The notes under the pieces are model-generated. The model saw only the letters and a list, made by a program, of their open reading frames with translations. It had not been told where the DNA came from and did no database searches. This document shows positions 50,401 to 55,378 of a DNA stretch of 64,000 nucleotides, in pieces (within the stretch, counting starts at the first letter, position 1; every line of letters begins with the position of its first letter). Source of the DNA: Mytilus californianus (Eukaryota; Mollusca; Bivalvia; Mytilida; Mytilidae); the NCBI RefSeq assembly GCF_021869535.1, contig NW_026262679.1, positions 85,619,143-85,683,142 of the forward strand. The letters are read 5' to 3'. The translations under genes and the position numbers were made by a program.

Positions 50401-52569
50401 TCACGTTAAAATTTAAAGCAAATATAAGGAATATCGACTAAATAGACAATGTAACAGATCTTTTGACCTTTCAGATCCAAACACTTGAATAATACATAGA
50501 AAATTTTCTTTGGGAACACGAAACTCAGTATTGATGTTTTATAAAACAAAATTGGCATAACCAACGTTCAAAATCAATTGCATATTAATAGCTCGCATGA
50601 AAAATTGTAGATAAGATTTGAAAGAATGCATGGGGCAGCAGCGAGTTTTAATGTGTACTTCATTAACCATCTGGCTGCTCCAAAAAGCATTATAGATTAC
50701 ACTATATGTAGTTTTTATACTTATGTTTGTACATCTGACTTTGCACCTTGTATTGATAGGATAACTTTAAAGATCAATCTAGACAAGGCTACAAGAACAT
50801 GTAAATCTGAACGTCTAAGATGTCTTGTCTTGATTCACTATTTCACTAATTTTAACGGAAATGCACACTAAACTCGAAAAATTAATAGATATCTCTTGGA
50901 ATCTGTATTTGTTCATGCTCCTATGGGAACAGAGTCATATGCTTGCTTGCTTTTGAATACATTTAAACGTTTAATCAAAAATGTGACATTGATGCATGCA
51001 CAAACAAAAGCCAGATATTGTTGGAAAGATTATATCTCAATAACCAGAAAATCTTGCTGTATGGGACTATTGGGAAATGACGTAGTAAAAAGAGATTTAT
51101 ATTACATTTATTAAATGTTAAGAAAAGATTTAAATAAGGTATTTCTAAAAATTTCTCTGATCTACAATTTTTTTCGAAGTAGCTGGTTTAAGTCTGCATG
51201 GATGGAGATATCAACTGGAACAGAAGTGATTATGATAGAGTTTAGGCTACAAGATTAGATAGACCATCACCACTTGGCTCAGTTTTACGAAGCATTGAAA
51301 TTACTTTCAGTTTCAGAAACAATAACATCAACATTTTACATTGTCAGTATTTGAAATCATTTTCCATTTTTTGTAGGCTAAAAAAAACGGTCATCAGATA
51401 TGCGTACTCGAAAAAGCATTAAATTGTGTAGGAAGAAAAACCACAAAGCAAGAACATGTAAATAGTGCCAGCACTTTTATTCCCCCTGTGAGTAACTAAA
51501 ATGTAAAAATTATTAATGTGAAACTGCTGCTCAGTGTTCGCCTATTAATTAGAGCGACGCTGTGAATGTCTATAAAACGTGTATTCGGAATAGACTTTGA
51601 CCTTGCAGTTGTCCCTGCGCATTGCACAAGCTTTAAACCGAGGAAAGTGCCGTCAGACGTGTTGAAGAGAACACAATTACAGAAATGTTTACAATATATA
51701 AAAAGGGAATTATATCGTATACTTTGACTACCCATATACTATGCGACAGCTACTTACCTAAAGTTACTGCATGGATGTATAACCCAATTCCCAACGCGTT
51801 TATGTCGCAATTTTTCTTTCATCAAAGCATTCTTATTTCCAAAGAGTTTCATTGCAAGTTTATTATCCGATGGTTGAAAGAAAGACACAATTTGTTCCTT
51901 TAGGAATGAGGTTGGACTAGATTTTTGCTCATAATTCATATTTTCCTGAGAATTTGTAAAAAGCTCTTCCTTTGGTGTCCCATACAATGAAGTTTGATCA
52001 CCAATATATTTCACTTTATTCGTGTCATTTTTATAATTCATATCTGTATTTAAGTAATCACTGTAAACAGAATCATCATCAGAATCTATTGTGATCGTTA
52101 TTGACGGATTTCCTTGCTTATTTTTATTACAATTCGGTAAACACGGCATATTTGAATCTGATTTGTCTGTATGCCTTTCAATGCTCATACGTTTAAGTTT
52201 TAAACTTGGCACACGTCTGGACGGTTTTGGAGGTGTAGAGTTTCCGATTGGTTGAGAGTTCTTTCGACCTGCATTTCCATTGGCTGATTTTCCAAACTTT
52301 ACTGAATCTGATCGCGTTATCTTTGGAGACAAGCTCGACACAAATTTTGCATGTTTCTTTTGTCTGCTTTCTTTCTCTACTTTATTCCCTTCGATCTCAT
52401 CACTGTCTGCACAACTATTCCCATTTGATTTGTTTTTGTCCTCTACTTTTTTATATGGTGTTGCAGGATTACTCGATTCCTCATCAGAAGAATATGACAG
52501 GGGTCGTTCTCGATCATGATCACTTACGTCCAGCAAGGGCTGTGCCGGTGAATTTCGATAGCCCTCCAT
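254..52569 (-). CDS. HCN: HCN (Ih) hyperpolarisation-activated cyclic nucleotide-gated channel, nine coding exons
   Basis: This gene encodes a plasma-membrane pacemaker channel that opens on hyperpolarisation, carries Na+ and K+, and is modulated by cAMP. The coding sequence is the join of minus-strand exons 52569-51758, 21095-20932, 16677-16516, 14645-14548, 10547-10398, 7901-7683, 3672-3526, 2772-2529 and 1308-254. All junctions are AG/GT and all phases agree, giving 1,016 residues. Seen in the translation: HCN domain about 225-271, S1 276-296, S2 304-323, S3 about 349-370, S4 381-405 with a basic residue at nearly every third position, S5 420-440, selectivity filter CIGYG 483-487, S6 498-522, C-linker 523-600, CNBD about 600-717, and a disordered tail to 1016. 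The sequence resembles arthropod Ih most closely (HAGRALR before S4, GYGRFPPQ at the pore, AERLxKIG after the CNBD). It is longer than human HCN1 (about 890 residues). Family assignment is certain; the extreme 5' end and minor isoforms are not. Confidence 0.96.
1606..1695 (+). repeat. Dispersed repeat 'GCGTCACxGATGAGTCTT...' copy 1
   Basis: The sequence runs gagcgtcaccgatgagtctt, then tgtagacgaaacgcacgt. The same pattern occurs at about 4036-4125 and 23640-23725, each diverged by point changes. I recognise this as a very common bivalve interspersed repeat; the parent element is not visible here. Confidence 0.7.
2030..2470 (+). repeat. Long dispersed repeat (family D) in intron 8
   Basis: This begins near gagaatggaaatggggattg and carries 'gccgaaggccaccaatgggt', 'ggaggtgggcttcagctggc' and 'ggccagaggctcctgacttt'. 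It has a raised GC content compared with its surroundings. I know this pattern as an abundant mussel interspersed repeat. No intact open frame is present. Confidence 0.65.
2529..2772 (-). CDS. HCN: HCN coding exon 8: end of C-linker and CNBD beta-roll
   Basis: This exon is 244 bp and codes residues 585-665 plus one base of Glu666. It holds [11 protein letters not shown], the [14 protein letters not shown] beta-roll strand, KMYFIQEG and DGSYFG, all standard CNBD landmarks. The acceptor is attttacag|GAT and the donor GGAG|gtaagt. Residues match insect Ih more closely than vertebrate HCN (for example [14 protein letters not shown]). Confidence 0.96.
2773..3525 (-). other. HCN intron 7
   Basis: This 753-bp AT-rich intron contains no repeat or coding signal that I recognise. 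Confidence 0.9.
3526..3672 (-). CDS. HCN: HCN coding exon 7: C-linker
   Basis: This exon is 147 bp and codes residues 536-584 in phase 0. It carries [14 protein letters not shown], then [14 protein letters not shown], the tetramerising C-linker helices that transmit cAMP binding to the gate. The length equals that of vertebrate HCN exon 5 as I recall it. The acceptor is aatatttcag|TTT and the donor CAG|gtaata. Confidence 0.96.
3857..3961 (+). repeat. Three-copy 36-bp tandem repeat
   Basis: Three adjacent, nearly identical 36-bp units start at 3857, 3893 and 3929, each beginning atgaaagtaacactttatta. The third unit diverges at its last few bases. The near-zero divergence suggests recent slippage. 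Thirty-six is a multiple of three, so short in-frame repeats appear in translation on the minus strand, without any sign of being a gene. Confidence 0.95.
4036..4125 (+). repeat. Dispersed repeat 'GCGTCACxGATGAGTCTT...' copy 2
   Basis: This carries gagagtcactgacgagtctt and tgtagaccaaacgcgtgtct, followed by ggtttctatgatgag. It is the same family and orientation as the copy at 1606-1695. Confidence 0.65.
5894..6760 (-). pseudogene. 5'-truncated retroelement copy with broken reverse transcriptase (family A)
   Basis: Read on the minus strand, the higher-coordinate part (about 6740-6130) matches in pieces a reverse-transcriptase-like sequence also present at 28745-29215. A short [16 protein letters not shown] patch lies at about 6650-6710. 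The frame is broken repeatedly by stops and shifts. The low-coordinate part (6130 down to 5894) is the element's 3' tail, recognisable on the plus strand by 'agaagggtaagcagatcctg' and 'gctcatg'. The arrangement fits a retroelement whose 3' end points to low coordinates. The class may be Penelope-like; I am unsure. Confidence 0.6.
6780..7005 (-). repeat. Family A retroelement tail, internally deleted
   Basis: On the plus strand this has 'gagaagggtaagcagatcct' and 'gtcgtgttgctcatg' near 6915-6970. The inner block is shortened and the distal end (about 6780-6815) reads agagatagaagataccaatt. It lies between two other copies of the same tail, suggesting repeated insertion at one place. Confidence 0.55.
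7069..7200 (-). repeat. Family A retroelement tail, short copy
   Basis: This contains agagaggcgaaaggtaccaa, 'ctgacaacgccatggc' and 'acacaacatagaaaactaaag'. It lacks the part of the tail containing the 'ggaagggtaagcagatcc' block, so it is truncated at the 5' end of the element (high coordinates). Confidence 0.7.
7683..7901 (-). CDS. HCN: HCN coding exon 6: pore helix, GYG filter and S6
   Basis: This exon is 219 bp and codes residues 463-535 in phase 0. It holds the pore helix (ALFKALSHM), the selectivity filter CIGYG (483-487), and S6 with [13 protein letters not shown] followed by [15 protein letters not shown], the start of the C-linker. The exon length equals that of vertebrate HCN exon 4 as I recall it. 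The acceptor is taatttcag|GAC and the donor AAG|gtatta. An N-L-T sequon at 493-495 lies just outside the filter. Confidence 0.97.
8580..8695 (-). repeat. Dispersed repeat family C, reversed fragment
   Basis: This carries 'gacagttgttttccattcgt' and 'gaatttccgttggggttcgg', which are reversed forms of motifs in the copies at 36720-36900 and 44470-44700. Confidence 0.55.
8943..9140 (-). repeat. Family A retroelement tail
   Basis: This plus-strand block runs from tggcgaaagatactaaagg through 'aactgacaacgccatg' to 'ggtaagcagatcctgct', where similarity to longer copies stops. It is a 5'-truncated copy of about 200 bp. Confidence 0.75.
10398..10547 (-). CDS. HCN: HCN coding exon 5: S5 and pore turret
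   Basis: This exon is 150 bp and codes residues 413-462 in phase 0. It starts [13 protein letters not shown] and continues through S5 and the HCN-typical [17 protein letters not shown], ending in the turret WVSIEELK. The acceptor is ttttgcag|TTT and the donor AAG|gtttgt. The start is four residues shorter than the vertebrate equivalent, as in insect Ih. No N-glycosylation sequon is present in the turret. Confidence 0.96.
10548..14547 (-). other. HCN intron 4
   Basis: This 4.0-kb AT-rich intron contains a short (GA)n run at 13199-13217. I see no recognisable element or coding exon. Short open frames here look random. Confidence 0.9.
13199..13217 (+). repeat. (GA)n microsatellite
   Basis: This is a run of about nine GA dinucleotides inside intron 4. 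Confidence 0.95.
14548..14645 (-). CDS. HCN: HCN coding exon 4: S4 voltage sensor
   Basis: This exon is 98 bp and codes Gly380 (split) to Glu412. It contains the S4 helix, with Arg or Lys at almost every third position and the characteristic serine interruption ([15 protein letters not shown]), followed by the S4-S5 linker RYVQQWEE. The acceptor is a strong tttttcag|GG and the donor GAG|gtaaaa. The pattern is diagnostic for HCN channels. Confidence 0.96.
15605..15700 (-). repeat. Dispersed repeat family C, reversed fragment
   Basis: This carries 'ttcgtttgatgtgtttgtgc' and 'gaattttcctcggagttcag', the reverse of 'ccgaactccaagga...' in the forward copies. Confidence 0.65.
16477..16515 (-). CDS. 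HCN: Possible alternative extension of HCN exon 3 (13 residues)
   Basis: This sequence is open and in phase with exon 3 and would insert [13 protein letters not shown] between HA and GRALR, just before S4. It ends at CAAG|gtgatc. By eye that donor matches the consensus slightly better than the upstream GCAG|gtactg. Whether it is used cannot be told from sequence alone. Confidence 0.35.
16516..16677 (-). CDS. HCN: HCN coding exon 3: S2-S3 loop and S3
   Basis: This exon is 162 bp and codes residues 326 (split) to 380 (split). It contains the EIILDP loop and S3 with [20 protein letters not shown], the HCN family pattern. The acceptor is tgtttgcag|GT. I ended the exon at the donor GCAG|gtactg because this joins HAG to RALR, as in insect Ih. 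A second donor 39 bp further on (CAAG|gtgatc, last exon base 16477) is in the same phase and would add 13 residues before S4. Confidence 0.9.
19390..19645 (+). repeat. Dispersed repeat (family H)
   Basis: This contains 'ttgatgtgcttccctcggtt', 'tgtaacccggatttgttttc' and 'gaacaccggtatactactgt'. I recognise this as a frequent bivalve repeat. Its minus strand has a 118-codon open frame (19381-19737) with no similarity I know, which I attribute to the repeat. Confidence 0.6.
19835..19925 (-). repeat. Dispersed repeat family E, copy 1
   Basis: This carries 'ttaacggtaccaattttctg', 'cagatgcactttacgacaat' and 'cagtgatgctcggggccaaa'. The same pattern occurs at about 46325-46440 and, reversed, at 53600-53750. 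Confidence 0.65.
20932..21095 (-). CDS. HCN: HCN coding exon 2: S1-S2
   Basis: This exon is 164 bp and codes residues 271 (split) to 326 (split). It was found by reading the minus strand between exons 1 and 3; no long open frame marks it. It starts [10 protein letters not shown], carries hydrophobic S1, a short loop (NDDLSTHW) and S2 ending NFRTG, the signature HCN sequence. The acceptor is ttcaatttcag|A and the donor ACGG|gtatgt. The phases complete Arg271 and Gly326 exactly. Confidence 0.95.
22860..23044. mobile_element. 185-bp element with 28-bp perfect terminal inverted repeats
   Basis: The left end starts CGGTAAATTCAGTACTGTTC and the right end is its exact reverse complement over 28 bp. 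After a small indel the arms continue to match through TTGCAGTC. The interior keeps weaker inverted similarity. This is the structure of a non-autonomous DNA transposon (MITE). I could not see a target-site duplication. Confidence 0.8.
23640..23725 (+). repeat. Dispersed repeat 'GCGTCACxGATGAGTCTT...' copy 3
   Basis: This carries actagcgtcactgatgactt and 'taggtaaaacgcgcgactgg', followed by 'tatctttgatgagtta'. It is the same family as the copies at 1606 and 4036. Confidence 0.7.
24410..24819 (+). repeat. Tandem copies of a ~150-165-bp repeat (family G), left part
   Basis: Three units end in near-identical 'gatacggcgcgacatg' blocks at about 24468, 24631 and 24781. Each later unit also contains 'aaaagtatacagatctttag' and 'aataatcataaatcgttttt'. 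The array is interrupted at 24820 by another element and resumes at 26723. Confidence 0.85.
24820..26722 (+). mobile_element. Helitron/pearl-like non-autonomous element with 166-bp repeats
   Basis: The left end is a hairpin, AGCTCAC (24820) to GTGAGCT (24850), with GGCCC/GGGCC inside it. Next come a GTCC/GTCGTC-rich stretch (24868-24935), a tandem array, and a right end with hairpin GGCTCTTGAGAGCC (26704-26717) followed by CTAG. GCTCACCTG (24821-24829) recurs inverted as CAGGTGAGC (26689-26697). The 3' hairpin plus CTAG fits Helitrons, and a core of ~160-bp repeats fits the bivalve 'pearl' elements. No transposase is encoded, so it would be non-autonomous. Flanks on both sides belong to family G, so it inserted into that array. 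Confidence 0.7.
24950..26575 (+). repeat. Ten-copy 166-bp tandem array
   Basis: The motif agagaaccactgaatggaat or a close variant starts at 24963, 25129, 25295, 25461, 25627, 25793, 25959, 26125, 26291 and 26462. The spacing is exactly 166 except the last, lengthened by a G-run at 26400-26411. Units differ by only a few percent. The minus strand shows a 62-codon open frame per unit, but 166 is not a multiple of three, so these do not join. Confidence 0.95.
26723..27115 (+). repeat. Family G array, right part, with terminal palindrome
   Basis: This resumes the interrupted array with 'aaaagtatacagatctta' and 'gatacggcgcgacatg', then a diverged unit with 'gtgcgacatgtttatgccgg' and a (GACAGACG) run. 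It ends in an 18-bp perfect palindrome, CCGTCAAAATTTTGACGG, at 27090-27107. Confidence 0.8.
28516..29215 (-). pseudogene. Family A retroelement with reverse-transcriptase remnant
   Basis: Minus-strand translation from about 29215 downward reads as C-terminal reverse-transcriptase-like sequence, with [18 protein letters not shown] and FPIVNFPF patches. A frameshift near 29055 is followed by further patches such as SLRKFYGRH near 28890. The element's 3' tail then runs to 28516, ending at 'gagggacgaaagatacc' on the plus strand. Stops and frameshifts mean it is dead. This is the longest family A copy in the window. Confidence 0.75.
29440..30170 (-). pseudogene. LINE reverse-transcriptase fossil
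   Basis: Minus-strand reading gives pieces typical of LINE reverse transcriptases after the catalytic core. These are [20 protein letters not shown] (about 30110-30050), then [14 protein letters not shown] (about 29940-29900), then [13 protein letters not shown] (about 29815-29780). They are separated by stops and frameshifts. The order matches the family. It lies directly upstream of the family A fossil on the same strand but looks like a different element. Confidence 0.7.
31070..31175 (+). repeat. Dispersed repeat family C fragment
   Basis: This carries 'aaaacctaacaaaatcaaaa' and 'ggaaaacaattgtcatagtcc', diverged versions of the forward family C copies. Confidence 0.45.
32058..32245 (+). 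repeat. Dispersed repeat family B, copy 1
   Basis: This carries 'taagaagatgtggaataact', 'caacaatgagcaaaaccca' and 'ataaaaggccccgacaggac'. It is an abundant mussel-type repeat with several copies in this window. Confidence 0.75.
32387..32416 (+). repeat. (TA)n microsatellite
   Basis: This is an uninterrupted run of about 15 TA dinucleotides in intron 1. Confidence 0.95.
32785..32995 (-). repeat. Family A retroelement tail
   Basis: This runs from 'ccgaaggataccgaagggac' through 'aactgacaacgccatggc' to 'gtcgtgttgctcatg'. It stops where longer copies continue into reverse-transcriptase sequence, so it is another 5'-truncated copy. Confidence 0.8.
35040..35119. mobile_element. 80-bp foldback element with 9-10-bp target duplication
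   Basis: Nearly the whole element is one inverted repeat. TTCGCTAGxCAAGGATTACG on the left pairs with CGTAATCCTTGxCTAGCGAA on the right, with a smaller TCCTC/GAGGA stem in the middle. It is flanked by ATGCAACCAC at 35031-35040 and again at 35120-35129. The last base can also be counted as the element's end, giving a 9-bp duplication, the size made by Mutator-like transposons. Confidence 0.8.
36000..36129. mobile_element. 130-bp imperfect inverted-repeat element
   Basis: The left arm starts GTTACAGTGTGTTAG and runs to GGGTCAGTAAATTC. The right arm mirrors it as GAATTTAGTGACCC ... ATACTGTGTAAC. The arms are about 55 nt with mismatches and small indels around a GC-rich centre (GGGCGAGAGCGAGC). 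It looks like an old MITE. Confidence 0.6.
36720..36905 (+). repeat. Dispersed repeat family C
   Basis: This carries 'aaaaataccgaactccaagg', 'caaacacatcaaacgaatg' and 'ggcatttccttatgtagaaa'. It closely matches the copy at 44470. Confidence 0.8.
37644..37930 (+). repeat. Dispersed repeat family B, copy 2
   Basis: This carries 'agaagatgtgatatgagtgc', 'caatgagacaactctccatc' and 'gactaaggacaggtg'. It is about 290 bp and preserved over most of the family's length. Confidence 0.75.
38850..39115 (+). repeat. Dispersed repeat family B, copy 3
   Basis: This carries 'aatgaggtatggttgccaat', 'gagacaactctccaccagag' and 'aacaatgagcaaaacccata'. It is well preserved. Minus-strand open frames here are by-products of the repeat. 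Confidence 0.8.
40227..41017 (+). repeat. 57-bp minisatellite, about 14 copies
   Basis: Units carry 'tttatctctatcatataggc', 'gtgttagtgccgacacaagt' and 'actaaaaggg'. Two main unit types alternate irregularly: 57 bp with 'catgtgttag' and 56 bp with 'catgattag'. The seventh unit (about 40565) restarts with the same 'aaaccatttatctc' entry as the first, so the array may be two related blocks. A minus-strand open frame (40209-40469) exists only because 57 is a multiple of three. Confidence 0.95.
41040..41205 (-). repeat. Degenerate family A tail next to minisatellite
   Basis: This carries 'tctacaaaacagtatataag' and 'tactccggaagggttgttgt', ending 'gttttgttcatg'. It is a weak but ordered match to the family A tail. 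The minisatellite abuts it. Confidence 0.45.
43028..43370 (+). repeat. Dispersed repeat with (TCTG)n run
   Basis: This starts 'tacccccgcaaacaaagttt', then TCTG/TCCG repeats at 43076-43100, then 'gacgcataacttttgaaccg' twice (near 43111 and 43259). I recognise it as a common bivalve repeat family with a microsatellite core. Confidence 0.65.
44470..44700 (+). repeat. Dispersed repeat family C
   Basis: This shares 'aaaaataccgaactccaagg', 'aaacacatcaaacgaatgg' and 'catttccttatgtagaaaat' with 36720-36905. It continues further with 'ctagctaaacctctcacttt' and 'atgacagtcgcatacaattc'. Confidence 0.8.
46100..46255 (+). repeat. Dispersed repeat family B, diverged fragment
   Basis: This carries 'gcctacaacagtgaaaaaca' and 'ttaaaaggtcccccaaaaag', which follow the family B order in diverged form. 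Confidence 0.5.
46325..46440 (-). repeat. Dispersed repeat family E, copy 2
   Basis: This carries 'ttaaacggtacaaatgttac', 'cagatgcgcctttcgacaaa' and 'gtcttcaatgatgcgtgagg', matching 19835-19925 in the same orientation. Confidence 0.7.
46680..46760 (+). repeat. Dispersed repeat family B, short fragment
   Basis: This carries 'ataaggagaagtgatataat' and 'accagagaccaaaggacg', the start of the family B unit only. Confidence 0.6.
47035..47335 (+). repeat. Dispersed repeat family B, copy 4 (long)
   Basis: This carries 'aaggagatgtggtatgattg', 'ccgtacggccttcaacaatg', 'actaacggcctaatttataa' and 'ggctcctgactagggacagg'. It is the most complete family B copy here and useful as a reference for the interrupted copy at 57950-58385. 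Confidence 0.8.
50085..50190 (-). repeat. Dispersed repeat family B, reversed end
   Basis: This carries 'gtgcctgtcccaagagtgga' and 'ttgtcgttgattgctgtctg', the reverse complement of the family B end. Confidence 0.55.
51758..52569 (-). CDS. HCN: HCN coding exon 1: N-terminal tail and HCN domain
   Basis: This exon codes residues 1-270 and two bases of Arg271. The chosen start ATG (52569-52567) sits in a good animal initiation context, with A at -3 and G at +4. The open frame extends five codons further through a GTG to 52584 and reaches a likely splice acceptor at 52595-52594. The first ~220 residues are low-complexity and rich in Ser, Lys and Asp, with PKA-like sites such as KRMS (126-129). 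Residues about 225-271 form the conserved HCN domain that packs under the voltage sensor ([16 protein letters not shown], then [10 protein letters not shown]). The donor reads AG|gtaagt at 51757. Confidence 0.93.
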
Positions 52570-52593
52570 GATCGACGCCCGCACAGGTGGAAC

Positions 52594-52611
52594 CTAAAAT
52601 AAACATAACAT
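52594..52611 (-). promoter_or_regulatory. Putative splice acceptor of an upstream 5' exon
   Basis: Reading the minus strand toward the start codon, a T-rich stretch ends in tttattttag immediately before GTTCCACCTG. The last AG is at 52595-52594, so an exon would begin at 52593, 24 bases before the ATG. The tract is moderate in strength. The TAG itself would be an in-frame stop if the RNA were not spliced here. The simplest reading is an untranslated first exon upstream with the ATG in exon 2. A coding upstream exon is possible because the frame is open from 52593. Confidence 0.55.
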
Positions 52612-53581
52612 GTATGTAATCCATTGTATATTCTGTTGTTTAAATGATTTAGTAGTCAACAGTCCCACAGTGTTTAAAAACGTATTCGTTTGTTTGCTTG
52701 AGTCAAAATAAACTTCAATATCTTCGTAAGATAATCAATAGTTTTGTAATGACTGCACTGCTAATTAATTTAAGATTAGATTAATAAGCCTGATTACTTA
52801 AAAGAATTGATATTAATCAACTCCACGGTTTCTTCAGGGTCTTAAGCAGCACACAACAAGAAATGGAAATTGCCAGTTTAATCATGTCTGCACGTACAGT
52901 TCATTTATATAAATATATATAATATATAATACAAGAGACTTGAAGAAATTTAGATTGTGGATTACTATAAAGCTCTAGATAACAAATTGAGAGACCTTGT
53001 AGCTTAACGATCCTTCTTATTAATCCCTAAAATTGAGAATGGAAATACCTATCTAAAGGAGGATAATTGAAACAACTTACTGTACTTCATATTTCAAAGA
53101 AAAGTACATCGAAACAATTAATTTTAGTTGTAATTGAAATCATGTAGAAGTCAAATATAATAAGAACACAACTGGTAATTGACAAAATAAATGTCTTTAT
53201 GAAGAACAAACGTCTATTTTAGGGAACTTGGAAACAAAACACAAACAGTTACAATTATATAACACGTATTTTCAAGCCAACTTTGAAATATGCGATAACT
53301 CTCATTTACAAAAAGAATATCAGATATGGTATACCTTTCAATTAGATAGTTACTTTTCAAATACAAAAATAGAAGAATGTGAGCATGTCAGATGATGTAA
53401 GGCAATCATCAATCACCACAACTCTTCAGTTTTTGATCATATCATATTTTAACATTTAATTACTGGAAAGCTGCAACAACCATTTGCCACTGGACAACAT
53501 GTTTATGGTTTGCGTCAGCACCGTTTCATAGCTGTGTTTAAGGTCGATTCCTTGCCCTGGTTTGGATTTACATTTTTTTTA

Positions 53582-53601
53582 GGGGGGGGAGGGGGGGGGG
53601 G
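53582..53601 (+). repeat. Poly-G tract
   Basis: About 20 bases are nearly all G, broken by one A, with a T-rich run before it. The length may be unreliable in an assembly. Confidence 0.9.
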
Positions 53602-53750
53602 TTTATCAGCTCTTCAGTCTTTATATTATGTTTTCGAATTTCAAATATTTTGGTCTCGCACATAACTGAAAAGACATTAATTATCGAAATGCGCATCTGT
53701 AGTAGTAAAATTGGTACCTTTAATGTTATTAATTTCTAAGCCGTTTTGTA
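53600..53750 (+). repeat. Dispersed repeat family E, copy 3
   Basis: This carries 'tcagctcttcagtctttata', 'cataactgaaaagacattaa' and 'cgaaatgcgcatctgtagta'. It is the opposite orientation of the copies at 19835 and 46325. Confidence 0.65.
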
Positions 53751-54348
53751 ACAGTAATAATTTAACATAACTAAAAATCGCTAAAATATGTTCAAATAAC
53801 AATTTTTCCGAATAAAAATGAAGACAGGAAATCATCACATCACAAATATTATAAGGAAGTACACCACTTATTTATGGCCCCATTGCTTTCTATGTTAAAT
53901 TCCTCAATTTCAAGCAGGCACAGCTCTTTTGTTTTAATTTCAAATAAAGTGACAATCAATTGCATGCCAAAGCAACACTTTATGGTGTCTTGTACTGAAA
54001 AAATCAACATACTTTTAATGGCATATAACAAAGAACTGGTTCCCGGAATTTCGGATGTACCAAAACAGGTACTTCAGATCTGACAAACAGGCAAAATGTA
54101 CCCTCTTTTTAAAATTTTATGCAATTTTTTTATTATTCAAAATTAAAGGTCAAAAAGTGTTTTACATTGAAAACCAGTAATTCAGCTTTCATTTGATACC
54201 AAAATTACCTAAATATTCTACATATTTTGTAAGTTACACCCATGCGTAGGAACTATTTTGTGTTAAATATGTACTACTTTCTGTAGAGAACATTTACAAA
54301 TCTTATAATCATATCAAAGATAAAAAGAATCTGGAAAGTATGCATATA

Positions 54349-54810
54349 AGGTGTCAGACCACCAATTCACTCCCCCTACTTTAGAACGTAAAAGTAGCCC
54401 TACTCTGACACAAAATAGTGCTTTTGATGTCATTGTTTACTTAAACTAACCAACACATTTGCAGAAACGAAACTTTTGATGAAAGGGAAATATATTTAGA
54501 CCATTTTGAGCCAAAATTTACTTGTCTATGAGTTTGCATTAAAAATTGAGGATTAATGCGCTCCATAGTATACTAATTTAAGATTTCTAGAAAACCAGGG
54601 GTTATTTTTACTTGTCTTCCGAAAGGCAGTTCTTTTTTAGAAGACTTTAAACATGGGTTGAAAATTGGCATGTAGAAAGGCGATACATGTACAATTCAGG
54701 ATATGACTGGTTTCTATGAAGTTAAACATAAGGTAAAATTTTAAGAAAGCTGTGAAAATTGCAAAATGTGGTTGAATAGATAAGGATCTTGAATTGGTGG
54801 TCTGACACCT
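54349..54810. mobile_element. 462-bp MITE with 21-bp perfect terminal inverted repeats
   Basis: The left end begins AGGTGTCAGACCACCAATTC and the right end is its perfect reverse complement over 21 bp (54790-54810). The interior has no open frame of note. A short ATA occurs on both sides (54345-54347 and 54811-54813) and could be a 3-bp target duplication, but this is weak in AT-rich DNA. Confidence 0.85.
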
Positions 54811-55378
54811 ATAATCTTAAAGTTTTACAAATTTTCTACTCTTCATACGACACTATAACATAATCGCATCAAACAAAAACGTTCCTATTTGTTTGAAAGG
54901 TAATTGAAGGTGTTACTATATCTGTCATAAAACATATAACTAAAGTATTCCTTTCATTGTTTTACCTTCTGTATTTAAGTCGTCTGTGGTACCGATACAC
55001 TTGACTAGAGTGATTTGCTTGAACAAATTATCATTATGCGCGTTCTCTATTCATTGATTGTGATAAAAAAAAAGGGATGAGTGATGAGTACTATAAAATA
55101 AAAGATGAAGTCTCTCTAGAGTCATGTTTCCCTACAATGGTTGTCTCCCGAGAGCTATTCTTTATGATGTGAAATGAATGTTGTAAAATGTCATCTGTCT
55201 TCTTGTGAATTGAACTTAAGACACACTAAAATAAGTCATTAATTTGAACTGGAGATTAGATTCAAATTATAAGTACAATCGTATCCATCAAATAGTACTT
55301 TACTTTTGGACTTGAGGCTGAGTAAAAGGCAGATTGTCTTTGTTGTTTTAATATACAATGGAATTGTCGGCGAACAAC

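Larger units (their letters stand above)
21096..51757 (-). other. HCN intron 1 (30.7 kb)
   Basis: This very long intron lies between the N-terminal exon and S1-S2. It holds most of the window's mobile-element and satellite sequence, listed separately. The stretches 21100-22850, 23050-23630, 23730-24400, 27120-28500, 30180-32050, 33000-35030, 39120-40220, 41210-43020, 44760-46090, 47340-50080 and 50190-51750 are AT-rich. In those stretches I see nothing I can support beyond short random frames. No additional HCN exon is needed, since phases of exons 1 and 2 join perfectly. Confidence 0.9.

Noticed and set aside
50626..51114. Two adjacent plus-strand frames of 81 and 72 codons as an exon pair
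   Set aside because: No recognisable domain, no matching splice sites between them and AT-rich composition like the surrounding intron.
52248..52571. Plus-strand 107-residue frame
   Set aside because: It is antisense to HCN exon 1, whose minus-strand coding is well supported.
52567..52584. Starting HCN at the upstream GTG (52584)
   Set aside because: Non-ATG starts are rare in animals, and the ATG five codons downstream has a good context. The frame is open simply because it reaches a splice acceptor.
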